This document shows, in pieces, positions 17,136-27,500 of a DNA stretch of 64,000 nt. Source of the stretch: Oligoflexia bacterium (GTDB lineage Bacteria; Bdellovibrionota; UBA1018); contig JAMPXJ010000020.1 in NCBI GenBank assembly GCA_023701205.1, forward strand, positions 1 through 64,000, written 5' to 3'. Each line of letters opens with the position of its first letter. The first letter of the stretch is position 1. Under the pieces are notes generated by a model. The model was given only the letters and a program-made list of their open reading frames with translations. It was not told where the DNA came from and made no database searches. Position numbers and translations under genes: made by a program.

Positions 17136-17501
17136 CTATCCCAGGCGTTTTCCGAATTCCTCGACCAGGAAGGCGATGAAGATGCCGACGGAGGCGATGC
17201 TCAGCAGGAGCACGCCGCCCGCGGCGCAGTCCTTTGCGGTCCTGATGGCGGCGTGAAGCTCCGGATGTAGCCGGTCGGCGAGGCGCTCCAAGGCGGTGTT
17301 CAGGAGCTCAAGCGCCAGGATCGCGCTGATGATCAGGAAAAAAATGGCCCACCAGACCGGAGGCGCGTTCAGAAGCGCCGCCAGCGCGATCACGCCCAGG
17401 CCGGCCGCCGACTGCAGGCGGAAGCTGGACTCGTCCCGCCAGGCTTCGCGCAAACCGTTGAGCGCGAAGCGCGCGCGGCGGTGAAGGGGGAGGTTCTTCA
17501 T
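17136..17501 (-). CDS. dgkA: Diacylglycerol kinase
   Basis: A 121-residue, three-helix membrane enzyme of the DgkA family, with the signature [13 protein letters not shown] and the C-terminal [11 protein letters not shown]. It phosphorylates diacylglycerol (or undecaprenol in Gram-positives) at the inner membrane to recycle lipid head-group turnover products. The ATG at 17501 is preferred over an upstream in-frame start because the protein then begins with the usual short basic region ([20 protein letters not shown]). Confidence 0.92.
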   Translation of the reverse strand: MKNLPLHRRARFALNGLREAWRDESSFRLQSAAGLGVIALAALLNAPPVWWAIFFLIISAILALELLNTALERLADRLHPELHAAIRTAKDCAAGGVLLLSIASVGIFIAFLVEEFGKRLG

Positions 17502-17656
17502 GCCTTCAGCTTCAAGCACGTTTCCGGCCGGAAACACCCAGAAGCAACGCTTGCAGGGGCGTCAATTTCCTGGCGCGCAAAAATGGAAAAAGTCGCGACA
17601 CTTTCCGCCACCATTCCGCGTATCTCCTTGTGACACGAGACTACAAGGAGGTTCCG

Positions 17657-18532
17657 ATGGATGTACGCAGGTTCCGTGGCTTCGCAGCGCTTCTCGCCAC
17701 GGTGATGTTCGCGAGCGCTTGCAGCTCGGCCGACCCCGCGATGGGGGATCGTGCGAGCTCGATCCTTCCGGATACGAGCCGTAGGGAGCCGGCGAACCCG
17801 CCCGTGAAGGTCGATCCGGAGCCCGCTCCGGCGTACAAGACTGCGGTGCTGCTTTTCAACGGCACCGGCGTCTCGACCTCGGATTGGCAGAATACCGAGC
17901 AGATCGTGAAGTCCATGGGCCTCAGCTATCAGCTGGTGAATTCGAGCCAGCTCGATTCGCTGACCTTGGATCAGATCGCCAGCTTCGGCACCATCATCGT
18001 TCCCGGAGGCAGCGGAGGCACGATCGCCGGGAATCTCTCCGCGGGCACTCGGCTGCGCCTGCGCCAGGCCGTGCGCGAGCGCGGGGTCGGGTACGTCGGC
18101 TTCTGCGCGGGAGCGTGGGTCGCCGTTGGCCCGGAGGCGGAGACCCAGAACACCGCCGCCTACGGTTTCGCCGTCGCGAAAGGCGCCGTGCTGGATCTTT
18201 TTCTGCCCGGAGGAAGGGCGCCGACCGCGGCGATGGTGGACGTGACCTTCTCCGCGAGCGGAGCGCACCGCCAGCTGGTGTGGTGGGGCGGACCCTCGAC
18301 TCCCGAGTGGGCGGGTGGCGTGGTGGCCCGTTACGACAGCGGTGAGCCCGCCATCTCCGAGACAGTCGCGGGCAAGGGCACCGTGGTGATCTCGGGACCG
18401 CATCCGGAAGCGCCCCAGGGCTGGCGCGCGACCGCCGGCACCGATTCCGACGGGCTGGATTACGATATCGCGATCGCGATGATCCGTTCCGCTCTGGAGA
18501 AGCTTCCCATGGAGAGAACGCTGGCTCAGTAA
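17657..18532 (+). CDS. Lipoprotein with a class I glutamine amidotransferase-like (BPL_N) domain
   Basis: A 291-residue protein with a signal peptide ending in a lipobox (FASAC), so lipid-anchored. From about residue 60 there is a flavodoxin-like / GATase-1 fold: AVLLFNGTGVS, then IIVPGGSGGTIAGNL and the nucleophile elbow GFCAGAWVA, as in BPL_N (biotin-protein-ligase N-terminal) proteins. The cysteine of GFCAGA is the predicted catalytic residue; no reaction is known for most members. A strong AAGGAGG precedes the ATG at optimal distance. A purine-rich 53-base spacer separates it from the next lipoprotein gene, suggesting an operon. Confidence 0.8.
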   Translation: MDVRRFRGFAALLATVMFASACSSADPAMGDRASSILPDTSRREPANPPVKVDPEPAPAYKTAVLLFNGTGVSTSDWQNTEQIVKSMGLSYQLVNSSQLDSLTLDQIASFGTIIVPGGSGGTIAGNLSAGTRLRLRQAVRERGVGYVGFCAGAWVAVGPEAETQNTAAYGFAVAKGAVLDLFLPGGRAPTAAMVDVTFSASGAHRQLVWWGGPSTPEWAGGVVARYDSGEPAISETVAGKGTVVISGPHPEAPQGWRATAGTDSDGLDYDIAIAMIRSALEKLPMERTLAQ

Positions 18533-18585
18533 CGAGAGACGAAAAGAGACGAGAAGAGAAGAGAAAGGAAGAACAAGGAGTAAGT

Positions 18586-19281
18586 ATGAAGAAGTACCTG
18601 GGATTGATTCTGGCGATCGGGCTTTCGGCCTGCAACAGTAACGACTCGCAGCGGCTGTCGTTCTCGGATCCGAACGTGAACACGCCGCCGGTGGCGAAGG
18701 AAACTCCGGTACCCGAGCCGACCGCCACGTCGAAGCCGACGCCGGTTCCGACCGTCACGCCGAGCCCCGTTCCAAGCCCCACACCCAGTCCCACGCCGAC
18801 CACGCCGGTGAATCAGGTGTACACGGGGCCCGCGGAGGTGGCCAAATACGTCCAGAAGTTCATCGACGACGCCAAAATGCAGGGAGTGGACGTGCTTCCG
18901 GACATGGCCAGCCCGAAACTCCAGATCCAGCTGGGCAGCCTGGACTCCTACGGCGCGTCGGTGATCGGGCTGTGCGAGACGAGCGCGAACCTGCGGCGCG
19001 TGACGTTGGACCCGGACTTCTGGGACTCGGTCTCGGAAACCCAGCGGGAACTTCTGGCGCATCACGAGCTGGGTCACTGCGTCCTCTATCGCGCGCATAA
19101 GTCGACGCTGCTTTCGACGGGCGCTTACGCTTCGATCATGTATCCGATCATCATGGGGAGCTCCACGTACCTGAACAACTATGACTACTACCAGCAGGAG
19201 CTCTTCGCGCAGGCCGCGCGACAGGCCGGCGAAGTGAACGCGAGCACGGTTCATGTCTGCGATCTGAACGAGCTGATGTAG
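18586..19281 (+). CDS. Lipoprotein with a zincin-like metalloprotease domain
   Basis: A 231-residue lipoprotein (lipobox GLSAC). Residues about 40-75 are a proline-threonine-rich linker (TPSPVPSPTPSPTPTTP), then a compact domain with HELGH at 160-164, a further histidine at 171 and SIMYP at 183-187. HExxH plus a downstream H and a methionine turn is the layout of metzincins, but the third histidine is one residue further away than in HExxHxxGxxH. Cysteines at 130 and 165, and near the C-terminus, could form disulphides. It is probably an outer-membrane-tethered protease. A terminator follows. Confidence 0.75.
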   Translation: MKKYLGLILAIGLSACNSNDSQRLSFSDPNVNTPPVAKETPVPEPTATSKPTPVPTVTPSPVPSPTPSPTPTTPVNQVYTGPAEVAKYVQKFIDDAKMQGVDVLPDMASPKLQIQLGSLDSYGASVIGLCETSANLRRVTLDPDFWDSVSETQRELLAHHELGHCVLYRAHKSTLLSTGAYASIMYPIIMGSSTYLNNYDYYQQELFAQAARQAGEVNASTVHVCDLNELM

Positions 19282-19311
19282 GCCGGCCTCGGGAGGGGGT
19301 CGTTGCCAGCC

Positions 19312-19348
19312 AACCGGTCGGGCGCGGGATGCGTCCGGCCGGTTTTTT
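19312..19348 (+). terminator. Rho-independent terminator
   Basis: AACCGG at 19312-19317 pairs with CCGGTT at 19339-19344 with additional GC pairs towards the loop, followed by a run of T. It lies just after the zincin lipoprotein and directly abuts the stop of the convergent gene. This is the clearest intrinsic terminator in the window. Confidence 0.75.
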
Positions 19349-20083
19349 CTAGTGGAGGAGCCTGGACTCGATGGGATCGAGCGCTTTGCGGATATCGGCC
19401 TCGAAGCGCTCATGCTGGAAACGGCCGCTGGGAAGCCGATACTCGTGGCTCTCGATGCGGCTCTCGGCGATCTTCCGGAGCTTCTTCACGTCGAAGGCCG
19501 CGGCGGTGGCCTCGATCTTCTTGAGCTGGAACTGATAACGCAGCTCCAGGGCCTCGGACTCATCGAGGCGCAGGCCGAGCACCAGGTATTCAAGCATCCC
19601 CAGGTTCCTCGCATCCGGGGGCGAGAGCCTCACGTCGACCCAACCTTTGCTGGATCTGCGGCTTTTCTGCACGAACCTGAAATGAACCCGGAGCGTATCG
19701 AGGAATTGCTCGATCACCTCGTGCGGCCGGATGTTCAGCTGGAGCTGGCCCAGCTCCGGGGGCGCCTCGGAGGTCCCGTAAAGGAGAAACGGCGAGGAGG
19801 TGTTCTCCGTGATCGGGAAATCGCGCGCGAGAGGAAAGCTCCAGGAGAAGACCGTTTCCCCGGGCTTCGTGACTGCGCTCGCCAGTACCTCGAACGCCTC
19901 CGGCGAGCGCTCCCGGACTTTCTTGAGCGCGCCTTCGGCCAGCAGGACTCGCGCCGGCGCAGGGGCGCTTGCGCCATGGTCGCGGATCGTGAGCGTTCCC
20001 CGGATCTGCTCGCCCTGGCGCCAGGATTCGCCCTCCACCTCCAGGACAAACTCGCGAGGCTTCTGGAAAAAGACGCCTCTCAC
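19349..20083 (-). CDS. Uncharacterised beta-rich protein coupled to cystathionine beta-synthase
   Basis: A 244-residue protein starting at a GTG that overlaps the stop of the cystathionine beta-synthase gene as GTGA. No signal peptide. The first half has alternating strand patterns (FVLEVEGESWRQGEQIRGTL) reminiscent of arrestin-like or Spo0M-like beta-sandwiches; the C-terminal third is charged and helical (KLRKIAESRIESHEYRLPSG). I do not recognise the family with certainty. Strict coupling to a transsulfuration/cysteine enzyme suggests a partner or regulator of it. A longer upstream reading is only the CBS gene in another frame. Confidence 0.65.
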   Translation of the reverse strand: MRGVFFQKPREFVLEVEGESWRQGEQIRGTLTIRDHGASAPAPARVLLAEGALKKVRERSPEAFEVLASAVTKPGETVFSWSFPLARDFPITENTSSPFLLYGTSEAPPELGQLQLNIRPHEVIEQFLDTLRVHFRFVQKSRRSSKGWVDVRLSPPDARNLGMLEYLVLGLRLDESEALELRYQFQLKKIEATAAAFDVKKLRKIAESRIESHEYRLPSGRFQHERFEADIRKALDPIESRLLH

Positions 20084-21453
20084 TGGCCGGCTTTTCTGCG
20101 GAGGAAGTTGATCAGGTCGATCTGGGTGATGAGGCCCAGGAATTTCCCCTGGTCCACGACGACCGCGACCCGACCCTGCTTGAAGATGGGAAGCAGCTCC
20201 TCGACGCTCGCGGAGGCCGTCACGGTCTGAACGTCGGGGGTCATCGCCGAGCGGACGGGTTCGGCGAAGGCGGACGGATTGTCCATGAGCGCCGAGAGCA
20301 GGTCCGATTCGTCCAGGATGCCGACGACCTTTCCATTGTCGATCACGGGGAGCTGCGAAATATCGTAAAGCTTCATGCGGCGGTAGGCCGCCTGGATCAT
20401 CTCGTCGGGAGTGATCGTGACGGTGGCGCCTTCCCAATGCCTGCGGGAGATGAGATCGCGCAGGTCTCCGAAGCTCTCGCGCTGGATGAAGCCCTGGTCG
20501 ATCATCCAGTAGTCGTTGAACATCTTCGAGAGGTACTTGTTGCCGCTGTCGCAGATGAAGGTGACGACCCGTTTGGGTTGCTTCTGCGCGCGGCAGTAGC
20601 GAAGCGCCGCCGCGACGAGCGTCCCCGTCGAGGAGCCCGCGAGGATGCCTTCCTTGCTGAGCAGCTCCCGAGCCACGTCAAAGCTTTCGGCGTCCGGGAT
20701 GAGATACGCGTTCTTCACGCGCGACAGGTCGCCCACTCCCGGCAGGAAGCTCCCGCCGATGCCTTCGACGAGGAAAGATCCCGGCGTTCCGGGCTTTCCG
20801 GTTTTCACGAGATCCGTGAGGATCGAGCCCACGGGATCGGCCAGGATCATCTCCGTCTGCGGCGAGACGCGCGCGAAAAAGCGCGCCAGGCCTGTCAGAG
20901 TCCCGCCCGAGCCGATTCCCGCCACGACGGCGTCGACACGGTGATCGAGCTGCTCCCAGAGCTCGGGACCGGTGGAGGTCTCGTGCGCGATCGGATTGGC
21001 GGGATTCTCGAACTGGTTCACGTGGAAGGCGCCGCGCTGCCGGGCGATCGTGGCGGCCAGATCCATGTAGTACTCGGGATGCCCGTGGCTGACGTCCGAG
21101 CGGGTCAGCACGACCTGCGCGCCCATCGCGCGTAGGTGAAAGATCTTCTCCTGGCTCATCTTGTCCGGAATGACCAGGATGAGCTTGTATCCTTTTTGGG
21201 ACGCCACGAGGGCGAGCCCCAGGCCCGTGTTGCCGGCGGTGGCTTCGACGATGGTGCCCCCGGGTTTCAGGCGGCCGTCCTTCTCGGCCGCTTCGATCAT
21301 TGCCAAAGCCATCCGATCCTTGATCGAGCCGCCGGGATTCTGGTTCTCGAGCTTGACGAAAAGCTCGCACGGTCCAGTATCGATGGCCCGGAGCCGGACC
21401 ATGGGAGTGTTGCCGATGAGGGAAAGGATGGAGTCCACGACAGGAGGTTTCAT
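20080..21453 (-). CDS. cbs: Cystathionine beta-synthase / cysteine synthase with C-terminal CBS pair
   Basis: A 457-residue PLP enzyme: the cysteine-synthase fold (about 1-325) with PLP lysine K45 in GGSIKDR, substrate loop EATAGNTG and phosphate loop GIGSGGTLTG, followed by two CBS domains (about 335-457) that often bind adenosyl ligands and control activity. It should condense serine (or O-acetylserine) with homocysteine or sulfide. The ATG follows CAGGGA. The preceding gene on the strand is the P-type ATPase (44-base gap); the following gene overlaps by GTGA. Confidence 0.92.
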   Translation of the reverse strand: MKPPVVDSILSLIGNTPMVRLRAIDTGPCELFVKLENQNPGGSIKDRMALAMIEAAEKDGRLKPGGTIVEATAGNTGLGLALVASQKGYKLILVIPDKMSQEKIFHLRAMGAQVVLTRSDVSHGHPEYYMDLAATIARQRGAFHVNQFENPANPIAHETSTGPELWEQLDHRVDAVVAGIGSGGTLTGLARFFARVSPQTEMILADPVGSILTDLVKTGKPGTPGSFLVEGIGGSFLPGVGDLSRVKNAYLIPDAESFDVARELLSKEGILAGSSTGTLVAAALRYCRAQKQPKRVVTFICDSGNKYLSKMFNDYWMIDQGFIQRESFGDLRDLISRRHWEGATVTITPDEMIQAAYRRMKLYDISQLPVIDNGKVVGILDESDLLSALMDNPSAFAEPVRSAMTPDVQTVTASASVEELLPIFKQGRVAVVVDQGKFLGLITQIDLINFLRRKAGQ

Positions 21454-21497
21454 GATTTCCCTGGAATACACTTGAAAGCAGCGTCGGGCAACCCCCG

Positions 21498-24026
21498 TCA
21501 GGAACCTTCGCGCAGGGTGAGCGCGATCAGGGAAGTCACGCCGCCGGCGAGCAGGACCGGCAAAATGAGCATGCCTGGCGCGAGCGGGGCGAAATCGAAG
21601 GCCCTTCGCAAGGGCGGCAGCCACAGGATCGCGGCCAGCAACAGGGGCGTCCCGAGCAAGATCGCGCCGGTCACCCTTCTTTTGAGAGCGGAGACCATTC
21701 GCGCGGGCCGCCCGCCGGCGAGATCGACCAGGATCAGGCCCAGGTTGGCGAGGACCAGATAGGTGAAAACCAGGCTGCGGCTCTGCTCGTCCGAGTGCCC
21801 CCTGTGAACGGACCAGGTGAAAAGCCCGAGCGCGGCCGACAGGATCAGCAGTCCCTGGAGGACCGCCTGGGTCATGTCCGAGAACGTGAAGAGGCGCTTT
21901 CGGTAAGGTCGCGGGGGTTTTTTCATCTCGTCAGCCGAGGCCGGAACCGATTCGAAGGCAAGCGAGCAGGCGGGATCGATCACGAGCTCCAGGAACACGA
22001 TGTGAGCCGGCAGGAGCACGAGAGGCCAGCCCACGGTCACGGGCAGGATCGCGAGGCCGGCGATCGGCAGATGGATCGCCGCCAGATAGCTGAGCGCGCG
22101 GCGGATATTGGTGAAGATGGCGCGGCCCCGCGAGATGCCGCGCACGATGGAGGCGAAGTTGTCATCGAGCAGGACCAGATCCGAGGCCTCGCGCGCCACA
22201 TCCGTGCCGCGCGAGCCCATCGATATGCCGACATCCGCCCAGCGGAGACTGGGCGCATCGTTCACTCCGTCGCCGGTCATGGCGACGACCTCCCTGCCTC
22301 TTCTCAGGGCCTGGACGATGCGGAGCTTCTGCTGCGGGATCATGCGGGAAAAGACCGTTGCCTTCTTGAGCAGCTCCACGACCGCCGTTTCCTCGAGCTC
22401 CTCGAGGTCCTTGCCGAGGACCACCGGGGTATCAGTGCCGATCCCCGCCTCGCGCGCGATCCTCAGAGCGGTCTCGGCATGATCGCCCGTGATCATGACG
22501 ACGCGGATCCCCGCGGTACGGCACAGGCGAACCGCCTCCGGAACCTCGGGGCGGATCGGATCGCGCAGTCCGATGAGACCGGCCCATGCGAATTCGAAAT
22601 CTTCCTGGCCGGGCGGGAGGCCTTCGGGAGAGCGCGCCTCGGTGTTCCCTCGCGCGACTCCCAGGACGCGCAGTCCTTCGCGCGCCAGTTCTTCCATCCG
22701 GGAGAGGATGGCAGCGCGCCTTTCGCCCGTGATGCGGCAAAGCGCGAGCATCGCCTCCGGCGCGCCTTTGGCCGCGATCAGGAAGGACCCGGGCTCGGAA
22801 GGGCACCGGCACACGCGCGACATGGCCAGGAGGCGTTCCGTTATCGGATATTCCCGGACCAGCTCCGGATCGGCCGATTCCGCCGGAAGGAGCTGCCGGA
22901 TCGCCTTTTCCATGGGATCGAACGGCTTCTCGTGGCTCGCCATCGCCGCGAGCCAGGCGATCTGGCGGAACGGCTCGGGTATGCGCGCCGGAAGGTGCTC
23001 GCGCGCCCGCTCGCCTGCGATGTCCGCAGTGAGGTCGCCGGTGAGGTCGAGAGAAGAGTCCTCAGTCGCGATACGGATCACCGACATCCGGTTCTGCGTG
23101 AGCGTACCGGTCTTGTCCACGCACAGGACAGTGATCGCGCCGAGTCGCTCGATCGCGTCGCTTCGCCGGACGAGCACCTGTGCCTTGGCGAGCCGCCAAG
23201 CGCCGAGCGCCATAAAGATCGTCAGGACCACCGGAAACTCTTCGGGTAAGAGCGACATCTCGGCCGCCAGCCCGACCAGCAGCGCACGCGGCCAGTCACC
23301 GGTTCTCGATCCCTGGATGAGAACGATGGCGAGACCGATCGCGAGCCCGCATAGCGCGAAAAACCAGACGAGCTGGCGGACCTCGCGCGCCAGCCGCCCG
23401 TGGGCGGCTGGGGCCTGCTGCAGGCTTTTTCCGATCTTTCCCACTTCGGTTCGTGCGGCAGTGGCCGTTACGCGCGCCAGGCCACGCCCTCGCAGGACGA
23501 GGCAGCTGGAGAAGACAAGGGACTTCTCGCCGCTGTCGACGGATTTTTCCACCGGCAGCGACTCGCCTGTCAAAAGCGATTCATCGACCTGAAGGTGGAA
23601 GGCCGAAAGGAGCCGTGCGTCCGCCGGAATGCGATCCCCCTCCTGCAGCACGATGAGGTCCCCGGGCACGAGCTCGGAGGCCGAAATGCGGCGCTCCGCC
23701 CCCGAGCGGATCACGATGGCGCGGGGACTGGAGAGCTCCCGCAGAGCATCCAATGCGCGCTCGGACTTGAGTCCCTGATAGAGCGAGATCCAAAGCACGA
23801 AGAAGACGGAAAATCCGAGAAGAATTCCTTCCTCGAGATCTCCCAGCGTCAGGTAGATCGACGCGGTCACGATGAGGAGCAGGATCATGGGCTCCCGGAC
23901 GATCCGCAGGAAGAGCTGCCCCGGCGTTTTGCGGCGCGCCTGGGGCAGGACGTTGGGACCGAATTTCGCGATCAATCGGCGAGCCGCGTCGTCAGAGAGG
24001 CTTTCATGCTCCTGCGGGAGGGCCAT
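21498..24026 (-). CDS. P-type cation-transporting ATPase (P2-like)
   Basis: An 842-residue P-type ATPase with all catalytic blocks: TGES at 153-156, phosphorylated D304 in DKTGTLTQ, and the hinge TGDGVNDAP. The M4 motif is PEEFPV at 261-266, instead of PEGLP (Ca2+/P2A) or CPC (heavy metals), placing it in a large bacterial P2-like group of uncertain ion preference; calcium or magnesium are the usual guesses. No N-terminal metal-binding domain. It starts 53 bases from the divergent OsmC gene, so both may share a control region. Confidence 0.9.
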   Translation of the reverse strand: MALPQEHESLSDDAARRLIAKFGPNVLPQARRKTPGQLFLRIVREPMILLLIVTASIYLTLGDLEEGILLGFSVFFVLWISLYQGLKSERALDALRELSSPRAIVIRSGAERRISASELVPGDLIVLQEGDRIPADARLLSAFHLQVDESLLTGESLPVEKSVDSGEKSLVFSSCLVLRGRGLARVTATAARTEVGKIGKSLQQAPAAHGRLAREVRQLVWFFALCGLAIGLAIVLIQGSRTGDWPRALLVGLAAEMSLLPEEFPVVLTIFMALGAWRLAKAQVLVRRSDAIERLGAITVLCVDKTGTLTQNRMSVIRIATEDSSLDLTGDLTADIAGERAREHLPARIPEPFRQIAWLAAMASHEKPFDPMEKAIRQLLPAESADPELVREYPITERLLAMSRVCRCPSEPGSFLIAAKGAPEAMLALCRITGERRAAILSRMEELAREGLRVLGVARGNTEARSPEGLPPGQEDFEFAWAGLIGLRDPIRPEVPEAVRLCRTAGIRVVMITGDHAETALRIAREAGIGTDTPVVLGKDLEELEETAVVELLKKATVFSRMIPQQKLRIVQALRRGREVVAMTGDGVNDAPSLRWADVGISMGSRGTDVAREASDLVLLDDNFASIVRGISRGRAIFTNIRRALSYLAAIHLPIAGLAILPVTVGWPLVLLPAHIVFLELVIDPACSLAFESVPASADEMKKPPRPYRKRLFTFSDMTQAVLQGLLILSAALGLFTWSVHRGHSDEQSRSLVFTYLVLANLGLILVDLAGGRPARMVSALKRRVTGAILLGTPLLLAAILWLPPLRRAFDFAPLAPGMLILPVLLAGGVTSLIALTLREGS

Positions 24027-24078
24027 CTATGCCTAATTCGTGCCTGGAATCCCCGCATCTTTGAGGTATGTTCAACCC

Positions 24079-24507
24079 ATGATCAAACGCGAAGCGACGG
24101 CGGTGTGGAAGGGCAATGGCAAAGAAGGCAAAGGGGAGCTCACGACCCAGAGCGGGGTTCTGAAGGGAACGCAATATTCCTTCAACACCCGTTTCGAAAA
24201 CGGGATCGGAACGAATCCCGAGGAGCTCGTGGGAGCCGCTCACGCGGGCTGCTTCACGATGGCCCTGGCGTTCCAGCTCGAGGGCGCGGGCTTCAAGGCC
24301 GATGAGCTCAAGACCACGGCTCAGGTGCAGATGACGAAGCAGGAGGCGGGCTGGACCGTCTCCGAGGTGCAGCTCTCGCTGCACGGCAAGGTGCCCGGGA
24401 TCTCCGAGGCGCAGTTCCTCGAGCTGGCGAACAAGGCCAAGGCGGGCTGCCCGATCTCGCGCCTGCTCACGGCGAAGATCGGGCTGGACGCGAAGCTGAC
24501 GAAGTGA
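24079..24507 (+). CDS. osmC: OsmC/Ohr family peroxiredoxin-like protein
   Basis: A 142-residue OsmC-type protein with the two redox cysteines at C58 (HAGCFTMAL) and C124 (AGCPISRLL). OsmC proteins reduce organic hydroperoxides with lipoylated partners in the cytoplasm. Start at the ATG in [10 protein letters not shown], the conserved N-terminus (usually M-x-R-x-A-x-A-x-W); an upstream in-frame start has no support. It faces the Ig-repeat lipoprotein gene across 13 bases. Confidence 0.92.
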   Translation: MIKREATAVWKGNGKEGKGELTTQSGVLKGTQYSFNTRFENGIGTNPEELVGAAHAGCFTMALAFQLEGAGFKADELKTTAQVQMTKQEAGWTVSEVQLSLHGKVPGISEAQFLELANKAKAGCPISRLLTAKIGLDAKLTK

Positions 24508-24520
24508 CGCGCGATCCCGC

Positions 24521-27500
24521 TCAGAACGTTTTCACGGTTTTCTTCGCGCTCGTGTAAGCGTTGCCCGCTCGGTCATGTCCGCTGACGATGAACGAATAGT
24601 TCGTTCCCGCGCTCAGGCCCGTGATTTTCACTGAATGGTTGGTGACGTAGTTGGCGTCTTCCGCGACCACGCGGCTGGTGTCCAAGCCGAGGCCCCAGTT
24701 GATCTTGCTCGTGGCGGGCTCGCTCGTGGTCCAGTTCACGGTCACGCTGAAGCTGCCGCCCACCGGCAGGAAGCTCACCACCACCGGAGCGGCCGAGTCG
24801 ATCGTCCAGCTGTAGGAGGCGCCGACCATGTCGGCCATGCCCCAGTTATCGATCGCGCGGACGACGAAGCTATGGGTTCCGTCGAGCAGGCCCGAGTAGG
24901 ACACGGGCGACGTGCATGGGGTCGCAGCCGCGCCATCGCGGCTGCAGTGGAAGGTCGAGCCGCTGGCCTGGTTCGACGCGAACGCGATCGAGATCGAGCT
25001 CGAGTTGACGAACGCGCCCGCGGGCGTCACCGAGGTGATGCTCGTCGCGATCGGAGGGTCCACGGTCCAGCTGTAGGTCGCGGCCGCGGAGACGTTGCCT
25101 GCAAGATCCGTCGCGCGCACCGAGAAGGTATGGAAGCCTACCGGCAGGCCCGTGTAGGTGCGTGGAGGCGAGCAGGACGCGAAGGCCTGGGCGTCCAGCG
25201 CGCACTGGAAGCCGCTGACCGCCTCGTTGGCCGTGAAGCCGAAGGTGATGTTCGCATTCTGAGTCCGGCTCGGGCTGATCGTGACGATCGGGGCGACCCG
25301 GTCGATTTTCCAGGAATGGCTCGCGCCCGTGGCATCGACCGCACCCCAGCGATCCACGGCTCGAACCGTGAACGAGTGATTGCCGTCGAGCAGGCCGGAA
25401 TAGGCCTTCGGCGACGCGCAGACCGCGAAAGCCGCACCATCCAGGCTGCATTCGAAGCTCGCATCCGCGACATTCGACGAGAACGCGAAGGAGATCGAAG
25501 CCAGGTTCGTGAGCGATCCGGCAGGGGTCACCGAGGTGATCCTGGTGGTGATCACGGGCTCCACGACCCAGGCGAAGGAAGCCGGGCTCGACTCCAGGTT
25601 GCCCGTGAGATCCGTCGCGCGGACCGCGAAGGAATGCGATCCGTTGGCGAGTCCCGAGAACGCGACTGGGGAAGCGCAGGCCGCGAACGCCTGGCCGTCG
25701 AGCGCGCACTCGAAGCCGCTCACGGGCTCATTGGCGGCGAAACTGAAAGAGATGCTCGCGTTCCCCGAGCGGCTGGCCGAGATCACCGTGATTGGAGCCG
25801 TGTAATCCACGCTCCAGCTGACGACCGATACGGCCGACTGGTTGCCCGCGGCATCGATGGCGCGCACGGAGAAGAGGTGCTCCCCCTCGGCCAGGCCCGC
25901 GAAGCTCAGCGGGCTCGTGCACGCGGCGAAGCCCGCGCCATCCAGGTCGCATTCGAAGCTCGCCGGCTCGTTCGCCGCGAACTCGAAGGTATTGACCGTC
26001 TCGCGCGTGAGTCCGGAGCGGGCCGCCGACAAGCTGAGAGCGGGAGCCGTCAGGTCCACGGTGAAGTCGTGCAGCAGCGGGCTTCCGACATTCCCGGCGC
26101 GGTCGGTGCCCGAGACGGCGAGGGAGTACGCGCCTTCGGCCAGATCACTCAGCACGATCGGCGACGCGGTCTGCGCGACGCTCACGGAGTTGAGGAAGCT
26201 CTGGAGCGTGACCGCTTCAGGCGAGAGCACCTCGGCCTGGAGGGAGCTCGAGCTGATGAAGCTCGCCGCAGAAGGCGAAATCAGGCCCCAGCTCAGCGCC
26301 GGAAGCGTGAAATCCATGATCCAGGCCACCCGGGCCGCGGCGGCCGCGTTGCCGGCCAGGTCGACCGCCTGAATCACCAGCTCATGGTTGCCTTCGCTGA
26401 AGAGCACGCTGCTGAACGGCGAGACGCAGGCCTCCGCCGGTGCGCCATCGAGCGAGCAGGAGAACGAGGCAGGCTCGCCCGCGCTGAACTCTACGGAGAT
26501 GTTTCGCGAATTCGTGATCCCGGATTCGGGCAGCACGGCACCCAGCGCGATCGCCGGCGCCACGCTGTCGACGCTCCAGGAGTAGGTCGCCACCGCGCCG
26601 GTGTTGCCCGCGAGATCGGTCGCGCGGATCTCGACCGCGTGCTCGCCGTCGAGCAGCCCGAGCAACGAAAGAGGGGAGAGGCAGGAGCGGAAGCCGCCCT
26701 GGTCCACGGAGCATTCGAAGCTCGCGGTTTCATTCGCGCCGAAGGTGAGCTCGAGGCTCATCGAAGGGGTGATGGATTCGCGCGGCTCCGCGAGCAGGAT
26801 GTGGGTGTTCGGGGGAGTCAGGTCCACAGACCATTGGAATGAGGCGGGCGCGCTCGGGTTGCCCGCGGCGTCGATCGCCGAGACCGAAACCACATGGATG
26901 CCCTCGCCGAGACCGGAAAGAGCGAGCGGAGAAGCGCACTCGAATGCCAGGCCCCCATCAAGGCGGCAGTTGAAGATGACCGCGGAGGCATCCGCAGCAG
27001 CGAACTCGAGCGAGAGCGAAGTCGCGCTCGTCACCGACGGGAGCAGTCCCGCGTTCAGCAAGGTGACCGATGGCGCCACCGAGTCCACGCTCCAGGAATA
27101 GCTCGCGCCGACGGGGTCCGAGAGGCCCGCGGAGTTGATCGCTTTGACAACGAAGACATGCGCGCCATTGGAGAGTCCGGAATAAACCTGGGGCGAAGCG
27201 CAAGGCGTCGCGGCCGCTCCGTCCAGGGAGCACTCGAAGCTCGCGTCCAGCTGGTCGCTCGCGAGCGTGAAGGCGACGTTGGACGAGGACACGGGCGAGC
27301 CCGAGGGTTCGACCGCGCTGATCATCGTGCGGGGGGCGACGGGCGCGGGCGGGGGAGTCGCCGTCGAAGTCGGTTCGGGCGTGGGCTGCGGGCCGCATTG
27401 TCCGAGATCGCGGCCGGTCACGACGATCGAGGCCGCGAGGATCTTGAGATCCCGACCTTGCAGCGTGAGGCGCACCTGGCCTTTGTTCTCCAGCACGCGA

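Noticed and set aside
24635..26842. 735-codon plus-strand open frame opposite the Ig-repeat gene
   Set aside because: High-GC antisense shadow with Arg/Glu/Ala-rich low-complexity translation; the minus strand has clear domains.
24797..27325. CRISPR-like or TALE-like repeat array
   Set aside because: Period is about 250 bases in one reading frame encoding Ig-like modules; no short identical repeats with unique spacers.
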